From positions 682,001 to 746,000 of the forward strand of contig NZ_MWPH01000001.1 in assembly GCF_002177135.1 (NCBI RefSeq): DNA of 64,000 nt. The letters are read 5' to 3'. Below, in pieces: positions 1 to 10,366 of the stretch. Made by a program: the position numbers and the translations under genes. The DNA is from Natronolimnobius baerhuensis. Lineage in GTDB: Archaea > Halobacteriota > Halobacteria > Halobacteriales > Natrialbaceae. Numbering within the stretch: position 1 is the first letter of the stretch; every line of letters starts with the position of its first letter. The notes under the pieces were generated by a model. The model was not told the origin of the DNA and did not search any database. It saw only the letters and a program-made list of their open reading frames with translations.

Positions 1-1
1 A

Positions 2-3000
2 GCGCTCACCCTGTCAGGCGAGACGGCTCCCGAAAACGTCGATCCAACACGGACCCCACAGTTCGGGTGGCGCCTCGAGACGACGCGCCGGGACAGTTGC
101 CAGACCGCCTATCGGCTGGTCGTTGGCGACGACGAGCACGCGGTTGCGAACGGACGGGGAACGATCTGGGACTCCGGTCGTGTCGAGTCCCAGTCGGCGA
201 CAGCCATCACGTACGATGGCCCACCACTTGCATCCGACGCCGTCTACTACTGGTCGGTCACACTCTGGACTGACGACGGCACGAAGACGGACTGGGCGAC
301 GCCAGCCCAGTTTCAGACGGCGCTTCGCCCCGAGGACTGGCGTGGAGACTGGATTTCCCACCAGCCCGGCACCGGCGATACGAACGGCTGGCGAAGCCGC
401 TGGCAACCGCCCGCTGAGGCGACCGAGTGGTTCCAAGTCGACCTCGGTGAGAGCCAGGAAATTTCATCCGTCGAACTCTACCCGACCGACCCAATCGACA
501 TCGTCACGACGCCCGACGATGCCACGCTCACGCCGTCGTGGGACAACGACCCGCTCGAGGCGTTTGGCTTTCCGGTTGGCTACCGGATCGCGGTCGCCAA
601 CGATCCAGCGTTTACGGACGCAACGGTCGTCGTTTCCGTCGTAGATAGCGAAGGCAACGCGACGACGCCAGCAGACGGGGAGGCTGCCAGTGTCCATCGC
701 CACGACGACCTGTCCGCAACGGGCCGGTACGTCAGAGTGACCGCGACAGACCCCTACACCGTCGAGCCGACGACGTGGCTTGCAGACGCTGCGGACGCGG
801 ACAGTCGCCACACGGAATCGCTCTCTCTCTCTGGTCGTGTTTCGCACTTGCCGCATTGAGCGTTCGCGATGAGACTGGAACCGATCTTGTCCGCTCCCAG
901 CCGGTGACAGCATCGTCGTCCGTCGAATCGACGACGTGGGGGACAACACAGCTTGTCAACGGCGAATCTCGCTCCCGTGTCGCCGCCACGTCTCCGCAGT
1001 TGCGAACCGAAATCGATCTCGAGGCACCGCTCAAACGCGCCCGAGCACACGTCGCCGCCGTGGGCTACGGCGAACTCCACGTCAACGGCGAGCGTATCGG
1101 CGACCGGCAACTCGAGCCGGCCTGGACCGACTACGAGCGCCGCGTCCTCTATTCGACGTACGACCTGACCGACGCACTCGAGGCGGGTCAGAACGCGCTT
1201 GGACTCTGGCTCGGACGCGGCTGGTTCGGAAAACGACACGCCTACTGGGTCGGCGACGGCTCGCCGCGTGCTCGCGTTATGCTCACCCTCGAGTTCGAAG
1301 ACGGACGCACACGAACGGTCGTCACTGACGACAACTGGCGTGCAACTGCCAGCCCGCTCCTCGAGAACGACATCTACGACGGAGAGCGCTACGATGCGCA
1401 CGGTGAGGAGCCTGGCTGGCGAACGGCCGGCTTTGACGATGGCGAGTGGGAGCAGGCAACCGTCGTTGACGACCCCGGCGGAACGCTCAGACCACAGCGA
1501 ATCCAGCCGATGCGCGTCGTTGAGACCCGCTCGGTCGAGGACGTTATCGACCATCCTGACGGTCCTATCCTCGATTTCGGCCAGAACCTGACCGGCTGGG
1601 TCGCCCTCGAGATTGTCGATCCAGACAATGGTGACGAACTCACCATCCGCCACGCCGAGGCACTGACCGACGATGGCGACCTCTCACGAACCGATCTGCG
1701 GACGGCAGATGCAACGGACACCTACGTCGCTCGCGGTGACGACCACGAACGGTACGAACCTCGGTTCACGTACCACGGCTTTCGCTACGCACAGATCACG
1801 GGCTATCCCGGCGACCTCGACCCCGAGCGGGTAAGCGCTCGCGTCGTCCACACCGCGATGGATCGCCGCGGTGAGGTCTCCTGCTCGAACGACGACCTCG
1901 AGCAGGTCCAGCACAATGCGGTCTGGGGATTGCGAGGCAACACGCACTCGATACCGGAAGACTGCCCGCAGCGAGACGAGCGCTTCGGCTGGACGGGCGA
2001 CGCCCAGATTTCGGCACGGTCGCTCTTGTTCAACTTCGATGCGGGCCGTTTCGAGTCGAAGTGGCTCCGCGATCATGACGATGCTGCCTCACCGATGGGC
2101 TACGTTCCCGACGTCATCCCGAACAAGAATCAGGTCGATCCGGCGGACCCAACGTGGTCGATCACGCGAGTAATGTTGCCGTGGTATCTCTATCTCCACG
2201 AGGGCAACGAGCGAATTCTCCGCGAGCAGTACGCGTCGATGCGGGCCTACGTCGACTACTGGCACGCCGTGACCGTCGATGGCGGTATCATTCCGGACAC
2301 CTACGGCAAGTTCGGTGACTGGCTCGCGTTCGAACACACCGCCGACGAGGACGAACGCCGCGGCCTCCCACACGACCTGTTCAATACGGCCTTTCATTAC
2401 CAGGTCACCGAGACGTTCGCGAAAATCGCCCGAATCGTCGGCACTGAGGCTGACGCAGAGACCTATCGAACTCGAGCGGACGACATCGCGACGGCGTTTC
2501 ACGAGCGCTTTTTCGACGCAGACCGCGGCGTCTACGGGCCCGGAACGCAGTCGTCGTTTGCGGTCCCGTTGTTCGTGGGGCTCGTTCCCGATGACGAGCG
2601 CGACCGCGTCGTTGGGGCCCTCGTCGAGACACTCCAGGAGAGAGAGGACGGCATGAAAACCGGCTTCCTCGGTACGCGGCCGCTGTTGCACACCCTGGCA
2701 GAGCATGGCCACGCCGACCTCGCCTACGATCTCGTTAGCAACCCCGCCCAGCCCGGCTGGGTGTACATGGCCAGACAAGGTGCGACGACGATGTGGGAAC
2801 GGTGGGACTCCGACGACCGCGTCGGCTCCGGCATGAACTCGCTCAACCACTCGCCGTTTACCCACGTCTCGGAGTTCTTCTACGAGGTGCTGGCCGGAAT
2901 CTCCATCGGCGACCAGCCCGTCTCCGAACACGTCACAATCGCGCCCGCGTTCGTCGACGACCTCGAGTGGGTCGATGCGACCCTCGAGACGCCGACTGGA

Positions 3001-3231
3001 CGCCTCGACGTCTCCTGGCAGCGACGTGCCACCGTGCTCGACCTCGAGGTGACGATTCCCTGGAACACCAGCGCCACGATTCGAGGGCCACTCGCAGCGG
3101 AGACGATTGCAGAGTCAGGAACCGATCTGACGACCGAATCGCTGCCGGCTGGCGTTCGGTCACTCGACGAAGACACAGCCACCCTCGAGGTCGGTTCCGG
3201 GTCATACACGTTCGCATTCACACTCGAGTAA
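2..3231 (+). pseudogene. Alpha-L-rhamnosidase (GH78), start outside window, frameshifted
   Basis: This would release terminal L-rhamnose from glycans or glycosides. The 5' end lies before the window. Bases 2-859 read as an Fn3-like and N-terminal rhamnosidase region and end in TGA at 857-859. From about 833 the protein continues in another frame to 3231 through the accessory domain, the six-hairpin catalytic domain and the C-terminal domain. The acid motif EDCPQRDERFGWTGDAQ lies near 1957-2010, and the second catalytic Glu fits TTMWERW near 2785-2805. The span has two bases more than a multiple of three, as expected from one extra CT unit in the tract at 821-832. Both halves look well conserved, so the lesion is recent, phase-variable, or a sequencing error. 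Confidence 0.85.
821..832. repeat. (CT)6 dinucleotide tract at the GH78 frameshift
   Basis: Six CT units lie exactly where the rhamnosidase reading frame changes. With five units the frame reads on as SLSLWSCFALAALSVRDE, which joins both halves. Slipped-strand mispairing at such tracts is an established source of reversible frameshifts. Whether this tract varies in the population cannot be seen here. Confidence 0.8.
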
Positions 3232-3266
3232 GGCTAGGGAGTCGACCCCACCTCGAGCGGTATGTA

Positions 3267-3290
3267 GTTTACAATCATACGTATGTAAAC
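3267..3290. promoter_or_regulatory. Inverted repeat upstream of the GH3 gene (candidate operator)
   Basis: Arms GTTTACA and TGTAAAC are perfect complements separated by 10 bases, which themselves contain most of the palindrome CATACGTATG. The dyad lies in the 158-base gap between the GH78 gene and the GH3 start at 3390, so it could be a repressor or activator site for the GH3 gene. The role is inferred from symmetry and position only. Confidence 0.45.
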
Positions 3291-3389
3291 GAATGGTGTG
3301 CTGTGTGCTTCCGGACAGTTTCACCGCATTGGCAGCCTTCTCTACCGGCCGCTGAGTGGATCACGTATGCACACACTGGTGGTCCACCG

Positions 3390-5468
3390 ATGACGGATAC
3401 AGACGCGCTCCTCGAGGAACTCACACTCGATGAGAAACTCGCCCTCGTCCACGGGGCAGTCGATCCGGCTGGCGTCGCGACGGGCTACCTGCCCGGGAAT
3501 GACCGCGTCGGCATCCCACCGCTGACGATGGTCGATGGCCCGCTCGGCGTCCGGGCACTCGGCAAGCAGGCAACGGCATTTCCGGCCTCGAGTGCGCTGG
3601 CAGCGACGTGGAAGCCGGCGCTGGCACGGGAATTCGGCGGCGCGCTCGGCCGAGAATCGGCAGCCCACGGACAGGACGTCCTGCTCGGCCCAGGAGTCAA
3701 CATCGTCCGCGTCCCACACGGCGGGCGCAATTTCGAGTACTACAGCGAGGACCCACAGCTGACGGCCGACCTCGCAGTGGGGACAATCGAGGGAATCCAG
3801 TCCGAAGACGTCGCCGCGACCGTCAAACACTACGTTGCGAACAATCACGAGACCGACCGCTACGAGGTCAGCGCCGACGTGGAAGAACGGGCACTGCGCG
3901 AACTCTATCTGCCCGCGTTCCGTGCTGCCGTCGAGGAGGCAGACGCCCACGCCGTGATGACCGCGTACAACCGCGTCAACGGCACCCACATGGGCGAACA
4001 CGAGCGACTCATCTCGGACGTCCTCAAAGACGAGTGGGGCTTCGATGGCGTCGTCGTCTCCGACTGGTGGGGCACTCGAAGCACCATCGAGGCAGCCACC
4101 GCCGGCTTAGACATCGAAATGCCCGGTATCGAACCCGAGGCGTTCATGCCGGACGACCCCGAGGAAATGGAGGTGAACGACGACGGCGATAGTTCACTGC
4201 CGCCGGTGCCGGACGTTCCAGCATACTTCGGTGAACCACTCCGCGAGGCAGTCGAATCGGGCGCAGTCGATGAAGCGGTCATTGACGAGAAGGTCGCCCG
4301 AGTACTCCGTGTCATGGACGAGATCGGCCGCTTCAACGACGACGCTCGCGAGGGTGCACTCGAGACAACGGCCCATCGCAAGCTTGCCCGCGAGATTGCT
4401 ATCGAGGGGACCGTTCTCCTTGAAAACGACGACGCACTCCCGCTCTCGAGCGACGACTCGCTGGCTGTGATCGGTCCGAACGCCGACGCTGCAAAACTCG
4501 GCGGTGGCGGCTCCTCCGAAGTGACGCCTGCGACGGACACCAGCCCGCTCGAGGGACTCGCGGACCGCGCCGACGTGAGCTTCGAACGTGGAGTCGACCC
4601 GATCACGGAATCGTCGTTTTTCGGCGACGACGAGCAAACACTCGAGGAGGATACAAACATCGACGCCGCCGTCTCGGCCGCGCGCGACGCCGACTGTGCC
4701 GTCGTCATCGCGCAGGACGACGCGACGGAGTTCACAGACCGACCAGACATCGAACTCCCGGGCGAGCAAAACGACCTCATCGAGGCCGTCGCTGACGTCG
4801 CCGAGCGCACCGTCGTCGTCCTCCGGACCAGCGGTCCCGTCGAGATGCCGTGGCTCGAGTCGGTCGACGCCGTCCTCGAGACGTGGTATCCCGGCCAGGC
4901 TGACGGCGAGGCACTCGCGGCCGTGCTGTTCGGCGACGCTGATCCGGGCGGTCGACTCCCGGTCACGTTCGGCCAGTCCGCCGAACAGTATCCGACCGCC
5001 GACGAGGCAGCGTTCCCCGGCGTTGATGGCGTTGCAGCCTACGACGAAGGCGTCTTTGTCGGCTATCGGTACTTCGACGAACAGGGGCTCGAGCCACTGT
5101 TCCCGTTCGGCCACGGACTCTCGTATGCGACAATTGACTACGAGGACGCAACCGTCACCGAAACGGACGACGGCATCGACGTCACTGTCGACCTCACCAA
5201 CAGCAGTGACCGAGCCGGCACCGAGGTCGTCCAAGTCTACGCCAATAAAGCGGCTGCGCCGGTTCCAACGCCCGACTGCGAACTCGTTGGCTTCGACTCC
5301 GTCTCGCTCGAGGCAGGTGAAGCGGCGACCGTTACAATCGCACTCGAGCGCGAGGACTTCGCCTACTACGACGAGGACGACCGCTGGACCGTCGCCGACG
5401 GAACAAATAGAGTGTTCGTCGGCCGCTCGTCTCGAGACATTCTCGAGGCAGTCGACGTATCAGTGTAA
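3390..5468 (+). CDS. Glycoside hydrolase family 3 beta-glucosidase/beta-xylosidase
   Basis: A 692-residue exo-acting hydrolase of beta-linked sugars. The order is GH3 N-terminal TIM barrel (about 1-290), GH3 C-terminal alpha/beta sandwich (about 330-560) and an Fn3-like tail (about 600-680). The nucleophile is Asp225 in VVVSDWWG, and KHYVANNHETDR is the usual GH3 substrate-binding stretch. The ATG at 3390 was chosen because family similarity starts there; the open frame upstream overlaps the GH78 gene and is Arg-rich shadow. No signal peptide is seen, so it probably acts in the cytoplasm. It follows a rhamnosidase gene on the same strand, which suggests stepwise trimming of a rhamnose-capped glycoside. 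Substrate specificity cannot be read from the sequence. Confidence 0.9.
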   Translation: MTDTDALLEELTLDEKLALVHGAVDPAGVATGYLPGNDRVGIPPLTMVDGPLGVRALGKQATAFPASSALAATWKPALAREFGGALGRESAAHGQDVLLGPGVNIVRVPHGGRNFEYYSEDPQLTADLAVGTIEGIQSEDVAATVKHYVANNHETDRYEVSADVEERALRELYLPAFRAAVEEADAHAVMTAYNRVNGTHMGEHERLISDVLKDEWGFDGVVVSDWWGTRSTIEAATAGLDIEMPGIEPEAFMPDDPEEMEVNDDGDSSLPPVPDVPAYFGEPLREAVESGAVDEAVIDEKVARVLRVMDEIGRFNDDAREGALETTAHRKLAREIAIEGTVLLENDDALPLSSDDSLAVIGPNADAAKLGGGGSSEVTPATDTSPLEGLADRADVSFERGVDPITESSFFGDDEQTLEEDTNIDAAVSAARDADCAVVIAQDDATEFTDRPDIELPGEQNDLIEAVADVAERTVVVLRTSGPVEMPWLESVDAVLETWYPGQADGEALAAVLFGDADPGGRLPVTFGQSAEQYPTADEAAFPGVDGVAAYDEGVFVGYRYFDEQGLEPLFPFGHGLSYATIDYEDATVTETDDGIDVTVDLTNSSDRAGTEVVQVYANKAAAPVPTPDCELVGFDSVSLEAGEAATVTIALEREDFAYYDEDDRWTVADGTNRVFVGRSSRDILEAVDVSV

Positions 5469-6294
5469 CGCGGCCGGCGCTCACTGGGGCCGTCTCATCG
5501 CTACTACTCAAACAAATATAACAAATAACAAAGTATTATTCAGATATGAGGCTACTGCGTCCACCAGTCGAGTAAATCAAACCCGGGTACGCAACGGAAT
5601 AGGAGTTATTTCTCAAGTTTGTGGTACTCGAGCCGATGATTGTTTCCTATATCGGATAAATAGGCCCATATATATCGGATTATTATATTATAGAACTCAA
5701 CAAAATCATTTGTCGAATTTCTATTTGGGAACATAACGAGACCTCCTTCCCGAAGCAGAGCAATCGTCCAGGTGCGGTATTGCCAGCATCTCCGCCAGCG
5801 CGTTCGCGGATTTGCAGTTCGGTCGACACCGAATTCCTTCTCGATCTATATTGGTCGCCTACCTGGTATTCTCCAGTATGTATTCGAATACCACTATACT
5901 CTGGCGTCGTCTCTCTCGTTCCACCGCTGTCTCCGCATGGAGGCTCGTTTGACGTTACAGTCTCGAGTCCGCTGGTCACGAGAGCGCGATCAATTCGGCC
6001 TGCGCTGGATTCGCTCCCGACCGTCGGGAATCGCTCTCGAGTTGGGGAGGGCAGCGCCTGTAGGAGGCCACGCATAGAAGTCGCTGGTACCGGGGTCGGC
6101 GTCACGGCTCCCGAGACAGCCGGCTACTGTCGCCGTCCCACTAGCTCCGAATCCGAGCAGAAGGTCACGTCTGGAGGGAATTTTCTGCAACTCCCGTCGC
6201 AATTACATCTATTTTGTAAAAGAACACAACCACAGCCCGAAAAACTCAATTTATTGACTGTTAGACGCAACAGGAGGCAACTGGAGAATCGAGC
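5469..6294. other. AT-rich intergenic region with gene remnant
   Basis: About 825 bases between the GH3 gene and leuB. Bases 5500-5730 are clearly AT-rich compared with the surrounding genes, with runs such as ATATATATCGG and TTATTATATTATAG. No full-length gene with haloarchaeal codon bias is visible. The minus strand carries the start of a lipoprotein gene (separate entry). No terminal inverted repeats or transposase fragment were recognised. Confidence 0.6.
5990..6202 (-). pseudogene. Truncated Tat-type lipoprotein (remnant)
   Basis: From a TTG at 6202 the reading begins with SRRDLLLGFGASGTATVAGC, a twin-arginine signal followed by a lipobox Cys, as in haloarchaeal secreted lipoproteins. 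The mature part starts SDFYAWPPTGAALPNSRAIP but hits a stop after only 70 residues. Another frame stays open beyond it (to about 5683), which suggests frameshift decay of a longer gene. The original function is not recognisable. It may instead be a short coincidental frame, but the signal-lipobox combination is hard to get by chance. Confidence 0.5.
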
Positions 6295-7275
6295 TTAGAG
6301 CCGGTCAATAATCGCGTTCGTTACGTCTTCAGTCGAGGCGTCGCCGCCCAGATCAGCCGTTCGTGGCCCCTCCTCGAGCGTCGCCTCAACGGCGTCGTGA
6401 ACTGCCTGGCTCTCCTCGTCGTAGCCGAGGTACTCAAGGAGCATGGCGGCCGAAATGATCGTTGCGGCGGGGTTGGCAACGCCCTCGCCGGCGATGTCAG
6501 GGGCGGTGCCGTGGACGGGTTCGAACAGCGCGCGCTCGGAGCCGACGTTGGCGCTTGGCAGGAGGCCGAGACCGCCGACGAGACCGGCTGCGAGGTCAGA
6601 AAGCACGTCGCCCGCGAGGTTCGGACAGACGATCACGTCGAACTGTTCGGGGTCGAGACAGACGCGGGTTGCGAAGGCATCCATCAGCACCTCATCGGCG
6701 TCGATGCCGTGTTCCTCGGCGACGCGGGCAATCGTATCACGGAAGACGCCGTCCGTCTCGCGCATGACGTTCGCCTTGTGTGCGATGGTAAACCCATCGT
6801 AGTCGTTGTCTGCGACGTACTCGCAAGCGAATTCGCCCAAATCCTCAGAGGCTGATTCGGTGACGACACGGGTCAGCGTCGCGACGTCCTGCGTGAGTCG
6901 GTCCTCGATGCCCGAGTAGACGCCTTCGGTGTTCTCACGGAGGAAAACGAGATCCGTCTCCGGTCGAACAGCGTCGACGCCGGGGTAGGCTTTCGCCGGT
7001 CGAATGTTGACGTACGAGTCGACCGCGTCACGAAGCGGCAGGATGACGTCAGCTGCCGTCTCGCCGGCCGCACCGAACAGCGTCGCATCAGCCGATGCCG
7101 CGAGGTCGTAGGTCTCCTGTGGGAGCGCCTCGCCGGTTTCTGCTTTGACCGCGTCGCCTGCGTCGGCTTCGATAAACTCGAACTCGAGGTCGAGCGCCTC
7201 GAGGACGTCGACAGCGGCAGGAGTGACTTCTTGACCGATTCCGTCGCCCGGGATAACGGCGATTTCGTGAGTCAT
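6295..7275 (-). CDS. leuB: 3-isopropylmalate dehydrogenase
   Basis: Oxidatively decarboxylates 3-isopropylmalate in leucine synthesis (NAD-dependent). The 326-residue protein begins [15 protein letters not shown]. It carries the family core [14 protein letters not shown], the Lys of [14 protein letters not shown], and the C-terminal [13 protein letters not shown] nucleotide-binding stretch. The length is normal for archaeal LeuB. It is the last gene of the leu set but is split from leuD by a subtilase and a SHOCT membrane protein. Homoisocitrate or tartrate dehydrogenase paralogues are possible, but the context favours leuB. Confidence 0.92.
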   Translation of the reverse strand: MTHEIAVIPGDGIGQEVTPAAVDVLEALDLEFEFIEADAGDAVKAETGEALPQETYDLAASADATLFGAAGETAADVILPLRDAVDSYVNIRPAKAYPGVDAVRPETDLVFLRENTEGVYSGIEDRLTQDVATLTRVVTESASEDLGEFACEYVADNDYDGFTIAHKANVMRETDGVFRDTIARVAEEHGIDADEVLMDAFATRVCLDPEQFDVIVCPNLAGDVLSDLAAGLVGGLGLLPSANVGSERALFEPVHGTAPDIAGEGVANPAATIISAAMLLEYLGYDEESQAVHDAVEATLEEGPRTADLGGDASTEDVTNAIIDRL

Positions 7276-7334
7276 GCTCCCATCTCGAGTGGGCGGTAAA
7301 AAGAGGGTATCGATGTGTGCGAGCGACCGTTGGA

Positions 7335-7784
7335 TCAGCGCTCGAACTCGCGGCTGCGGGATCGGTCGGTGTCGTAGTCTGACGAACCGTACGAACTCGA
7401 GTGTCCGCCGGCCTCGCGGTCAACGTACTCTCCGATGCGGCGTTCGTACTCGTCTTCTGAGATATCGCCGCGGACGTACTGCTCGGTGAGGCGGTCCTGT
7501 GGGCTTTGCGGGGTCGACGTCTCAGGACTGCTCCCACCGAGCGAGTCGAGTCCGTAGCCACTCGTATTGTTGGTCGAATCTTTGTTGCGGAGATACGCGA
7601 CTGCGAGGTAGATGAGCGCGCCGAGGATCAAAATCGGAACGAGCGCCGTGAGAACTCCAACGACAGCCGTGACGATTGCGGACACAATCGCAATCACCAC
7701 CATCAGCGCGATGAGTCCGACGATCCCCCAGAGGAGTATCTCGGTGAGCGTACTGGCCGCACGAGTATCGGATCGCCACTCCAT
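7335..7784 (-). CDS. Membrane protein with C-terminal SHOCT-type domain
   Basis: A 149-residue protein. Residues about 12-65 form two hydrophobic segments rich in Val/Ile/Ala. A Ser/Thr/Gly linker follows, then a SHOCT-like helix pair ([21 protein letters not shown]) and a Ser/Asp/Arg-rich tail. SHOCT domains are short oligomerisation helices common in prokaryotic membrane proteins; the cellular role is unknown. The ATG at 7784 was chosen over a TTG six codons upstream. It sits between leuB and the subtilase on the same strand, with no obvious link to leucine synthesis. Confidence 0.8.
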   Translation of the reverse strand: MEWRSDTRAASTLTEILLWGIVGLIALMVVIAIVSAIVTAVVGVLTALVPILILGALIYLAVAYLRNKDSTNNTSGYGLDSLGGSSPETSTPQSPQDRLTEQYVRGDISEDEYERRIGEYVDREAGGHSSSYGSSDYDTDRSRSREFER

Positions 7785-7872
7785 GTCGGTAGAGGCGGGC
7801 AACAGACAGATAAAACTACGGTATGGATTCCTCGCTGAGAAATCACGTCGAGAGACCGGTTTCAGAGCCGGG

Positions 7873-10182
7873 CTACGCCGTCATGCGCGCTCGAGCCATC
7901 GCGCTTAACACGACCGCTGCAAGTGCCGCGACTGTCACACCGACGCCAAACCCTGGAACCGATGATGGCTCCGACAACGACACCGTGACGGCCATCGTTT
8001 CCGCGGAGCCGACCGGGTCGGTCTCGAGACTGGCAGGTTCGAACGCCGAGTCGGCTGCGGACGCCTCGAGTGTGTACTGTTCGCCCGTCCCGGGTACAGT
8101 GATCTCGAGCACGCCGCTCTCGTCAGTCGTTCCGGCATCGTATGCGCCTCCATCTCGCTTGAGCGAGACGCTCGCGTTCTCAATTGGTTCGTGATCGTCG
8201 GTCTCGACCGTGACTGCGAGCGTGGCGTCACCGACGAGCGACACAGACTCCGCTTGAGACTCGGACTCGAGCGTACCAGAGACGGATCGGTTGAGGCTAC
8301 TATAGCCTGCCGCGTTCACGTGAAGGTCGTACTCGCCAGTCGTGGGCACGTTCTCGAGTTGGTAGCTCCCATTCCCGGTGTGTGTCCCGGCGTACGTTCC
8401 CTGCGAGCCGACAGCTTCGACCGTCGCGGTTTCGATGCCGTCGCCGAAGTGGTCGTCCGTCACGTCGACTGTAATCGACCCGCTCCCAGCGAGCGCCACG
8501 TCGAGCGTGGTCGTCTCATCCGCCGGAACCGCGACGGTCTCCGTTGTCGCGTCGTAGCCCGGTTTCTCGACAGTAACTGTATACTCTTTTCCGCCCTCGA
8601 GTCCAGGGAGTTCGAACGTTCCGTTTGCGGCTGTCGTGCGCTCATAGACGGTCCCGTCGTCGACAACCGTGACCGAGACGTTCGACAGCCCTCCCTCCGT
8701 TTTGGCGTCGCTGACGGTCCCCTCGAGCGTTGCGTGCGTCCCAACTTCTTGGAGTGCGGCGTACGTGTCGATGATGCCGTCACCGTAGCGCGTATCTGTC
8801 TCGTTGGATTCTCCATCGGGTTTCCAGGCGGTTTTCTCGAGTGCGCGTTTGATCTCATCGGGCTCGAGGTCCTCGGCAGTACCGGCTTGGACGAGTGCAA
8901 CCGCGCCGGCGACGTGTGGCGCGGCCATGCTGGTGCCACGAGCGTGAGTGTAGCCACCGCCGTCGTTAGTCGTCTCGATGGAGACACCGGGAGCGACGAC
9001 GTTCGGGACGACGTAGCTGTCGGGCCAGTGGTCAGGGGCGTGCGAGCCCCACGTTGCTGTCGTGTCGATCTCCTCGCCGCCCGAAAAGGATGGCACGCGG
9101 TCGCGGTGGTCGACGGCACCGACGCTGATCACGTCCGCAGCATTCCCCGGCGAGAGCGACGTTCCCTCACCGGCGTTGCCGATGCCAGCGACGACGACCG
9201 TTCCCGCATCGCGGGCGTTCTCGAGAGCATCGACCGTCGCCGGACCGGGACGTTGCCACCCCAGACTCAGATTGATAACATCGGCATCTTCGGCGAGTGC
9301 CCACTCGATACCGGCCAGTACGTTCGAGGACTGGGCACGACAGCGCTCGTCGCAGTCGGTCGCGACAGCCCCGTGTAACAGCGTTGCCTCGGGGGCGACG
9401 CCGATATGGTTGCCACTCTTGTTGCCGCCGCCGACGATTCCAGTGACGCGCGTCCCGTGGCCGTCGTAGTCGATTGGCGTCTCCGATGGGTCGTCGTCGA
9501 AATCCGCCCAGCCGTCGATATCGAGATCAGGGTGTTCACCGTCGACACCAGAGTCGAGGACGGCAACCGTGGCACCGTCACCCCTCGTGTGGAAGCCGTC
9601 CCAGACCTCGGGGACGCGAATCGTCTCAAGGCCGGTCGTGTACGCCGCATCAGTCGTCCCCAGCGATGGTGCTGGCTGGCTATTGGAGGCGTCACTTGCG
9701 CTTGCTGCGTTCGCACTCGAGAGCGAGAGGTCCGGGTCAGCCTCGAGTGCGACAACACCCTCGACGCTCGCCAAATCCTCGAGTGGCCGCTCCGCGCGAT
9801 CCGTCTCGACCGTCACCAGCGCGGCGTTCGTGATCCAGAACCCACGCTCGAGGTGGACGCCCGACGTTGCGTTCGCATACTGCTCGAGTGGCTGCTGGCT
9901 TGTCTCTGCGTGGCTCTGTCGTGCATCGATGGAGTCTGCAGTTGCCCCAGCGTGTGTCTCGTCGAACGCCTCGAGTCGGACGAGCACGGACACGGTTCCA
10001 TTCGCCTCAAGGAGATCGTCATCAATCGGGGCTGGCGCTGTCGTCTCGTCGCCGGTTGAGTGCATCGCTCCGACACTCCCAGCGAGTGCAACAGCGATGA
10101 CGAACACGACAAGCGTGAGAACGACGACTCCGGCCGCCAACGCACCAGCGCACGGTCGCCGACTCCACTGCACGACAGACAT
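7873..10182 (-). CDS. Secreted subtilisin-like serine protease with PGF-type sorting tail
   Basis: A 769-residue S8 family protease. There is an N-terminal hydrophobic segment at about 12-35 and an inhibitor-I9-like propeptide at about 60-150. The catalytic domain has Asp210 (AVLDSG), His242 (GHGT), oxyanion Asn336 and Ser418 (GTSMAAPHVAG). Three carboxypeptidase-regulatory/transthyretin-like repeats follow at about 480-735, then the tail PGFGVGVTVAALAAVVL with terminal Arg residues. PGF plus a transmembrane helix is the archaeosortase A recognition type, so the mature enzyme is probably lipid-anchored on the surface. It lies inside an otherwise ilv-leu gene run between leuD and leuB, and is probably its own transcription unit. 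Confidence 0.93.
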   Translation of the reverse strand: MSVVQWSRRPCAGALAAGVVVLTLVVFVIAVALAGSVGAMHSTGDETTAPAPIDDDLLEANGTVSVLVRLEAFDETHAGATADSIDARQSHAETSQQPLEQYANATSGVHLERGFWITNAALVTVETDRAERPLEDLASVEGVVALEADPDLSLSSANAASASDASNSQPAPSLGTTDAAYTTGLETIRVPEVWDGFHTRGDGATVAVLDSGVDGEHPDLDIDGWADFDDDPSETPIDYDGHGTRVTGIVGGGNKSGNHIGVAPEATLLHGAVATDCDERCRAQSSNVLAGIEWALAEDADVINLSLGWQRPGPATVDALENARDAGTVVVAGIGNAGEGTSLSPGNAADVISVGAVDHRDRVPSFSGGEEIDTTATWGSHAPDHWPDSYVVPNVVAPGVSIETTNDGGGYTHARGTSMAAPHVAGAVALVQAGTAEDLEPDEIKRALEKTAWKPDGESNETDTRYGDGIIDTYAALQEVGTHATLEGTVSDAKTEGGLSNVSVTVVDDGTVYERTTAANGTFELPGLEGGKEYTVTVEKPGYDATTETVAVPADETTTLDVALAGSGSITVDVTDDHFGDGIETATVEAVGSQGTYAGTHTGNGSYQLENVPTTGEYDLHVNAAGYSSLNRSVSGTLESESQAESVSLVGDATLAVTVETDDHEPIENASVSLKRDGGAYDAGTTDESGVLEITVPGTGEQYTLEASAADSAFEPASLETDPVGSAETMAVTVSLSEPSSVPGFGVGVTVAALAAVVLSAMARARMTA

Positions 10183-10366
10183 TACTGAATTGGAGACAGT
10201 CAGCGCGGTTAAACATGGCTGTTACACTGATGATTGTCTTATCAGCCCTTGCTCGAGGGAACGCAGAGAGAAACATGCTCGAGGAAGGTTCGAAGAGAAA
10301 CACGTTCGAGGAGAACAGTCGCGTTCTCGAGGCGCTTACGGGTCTCGCGTCAGTCGCCTGCGTCCG

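Noticed and set aside
2793-3389. Upstream extension of the GH3 frame into the GH78 gene
   Set aside because: It is a shadow frame of the rhamnosidase; family similarity starts at 3390.
5780-6298. Plus-strand 172-codon frame in the AT-rich interval
   Set aside because: No halophilic composition or codon bias, and opposite to a better minus-strand reading.
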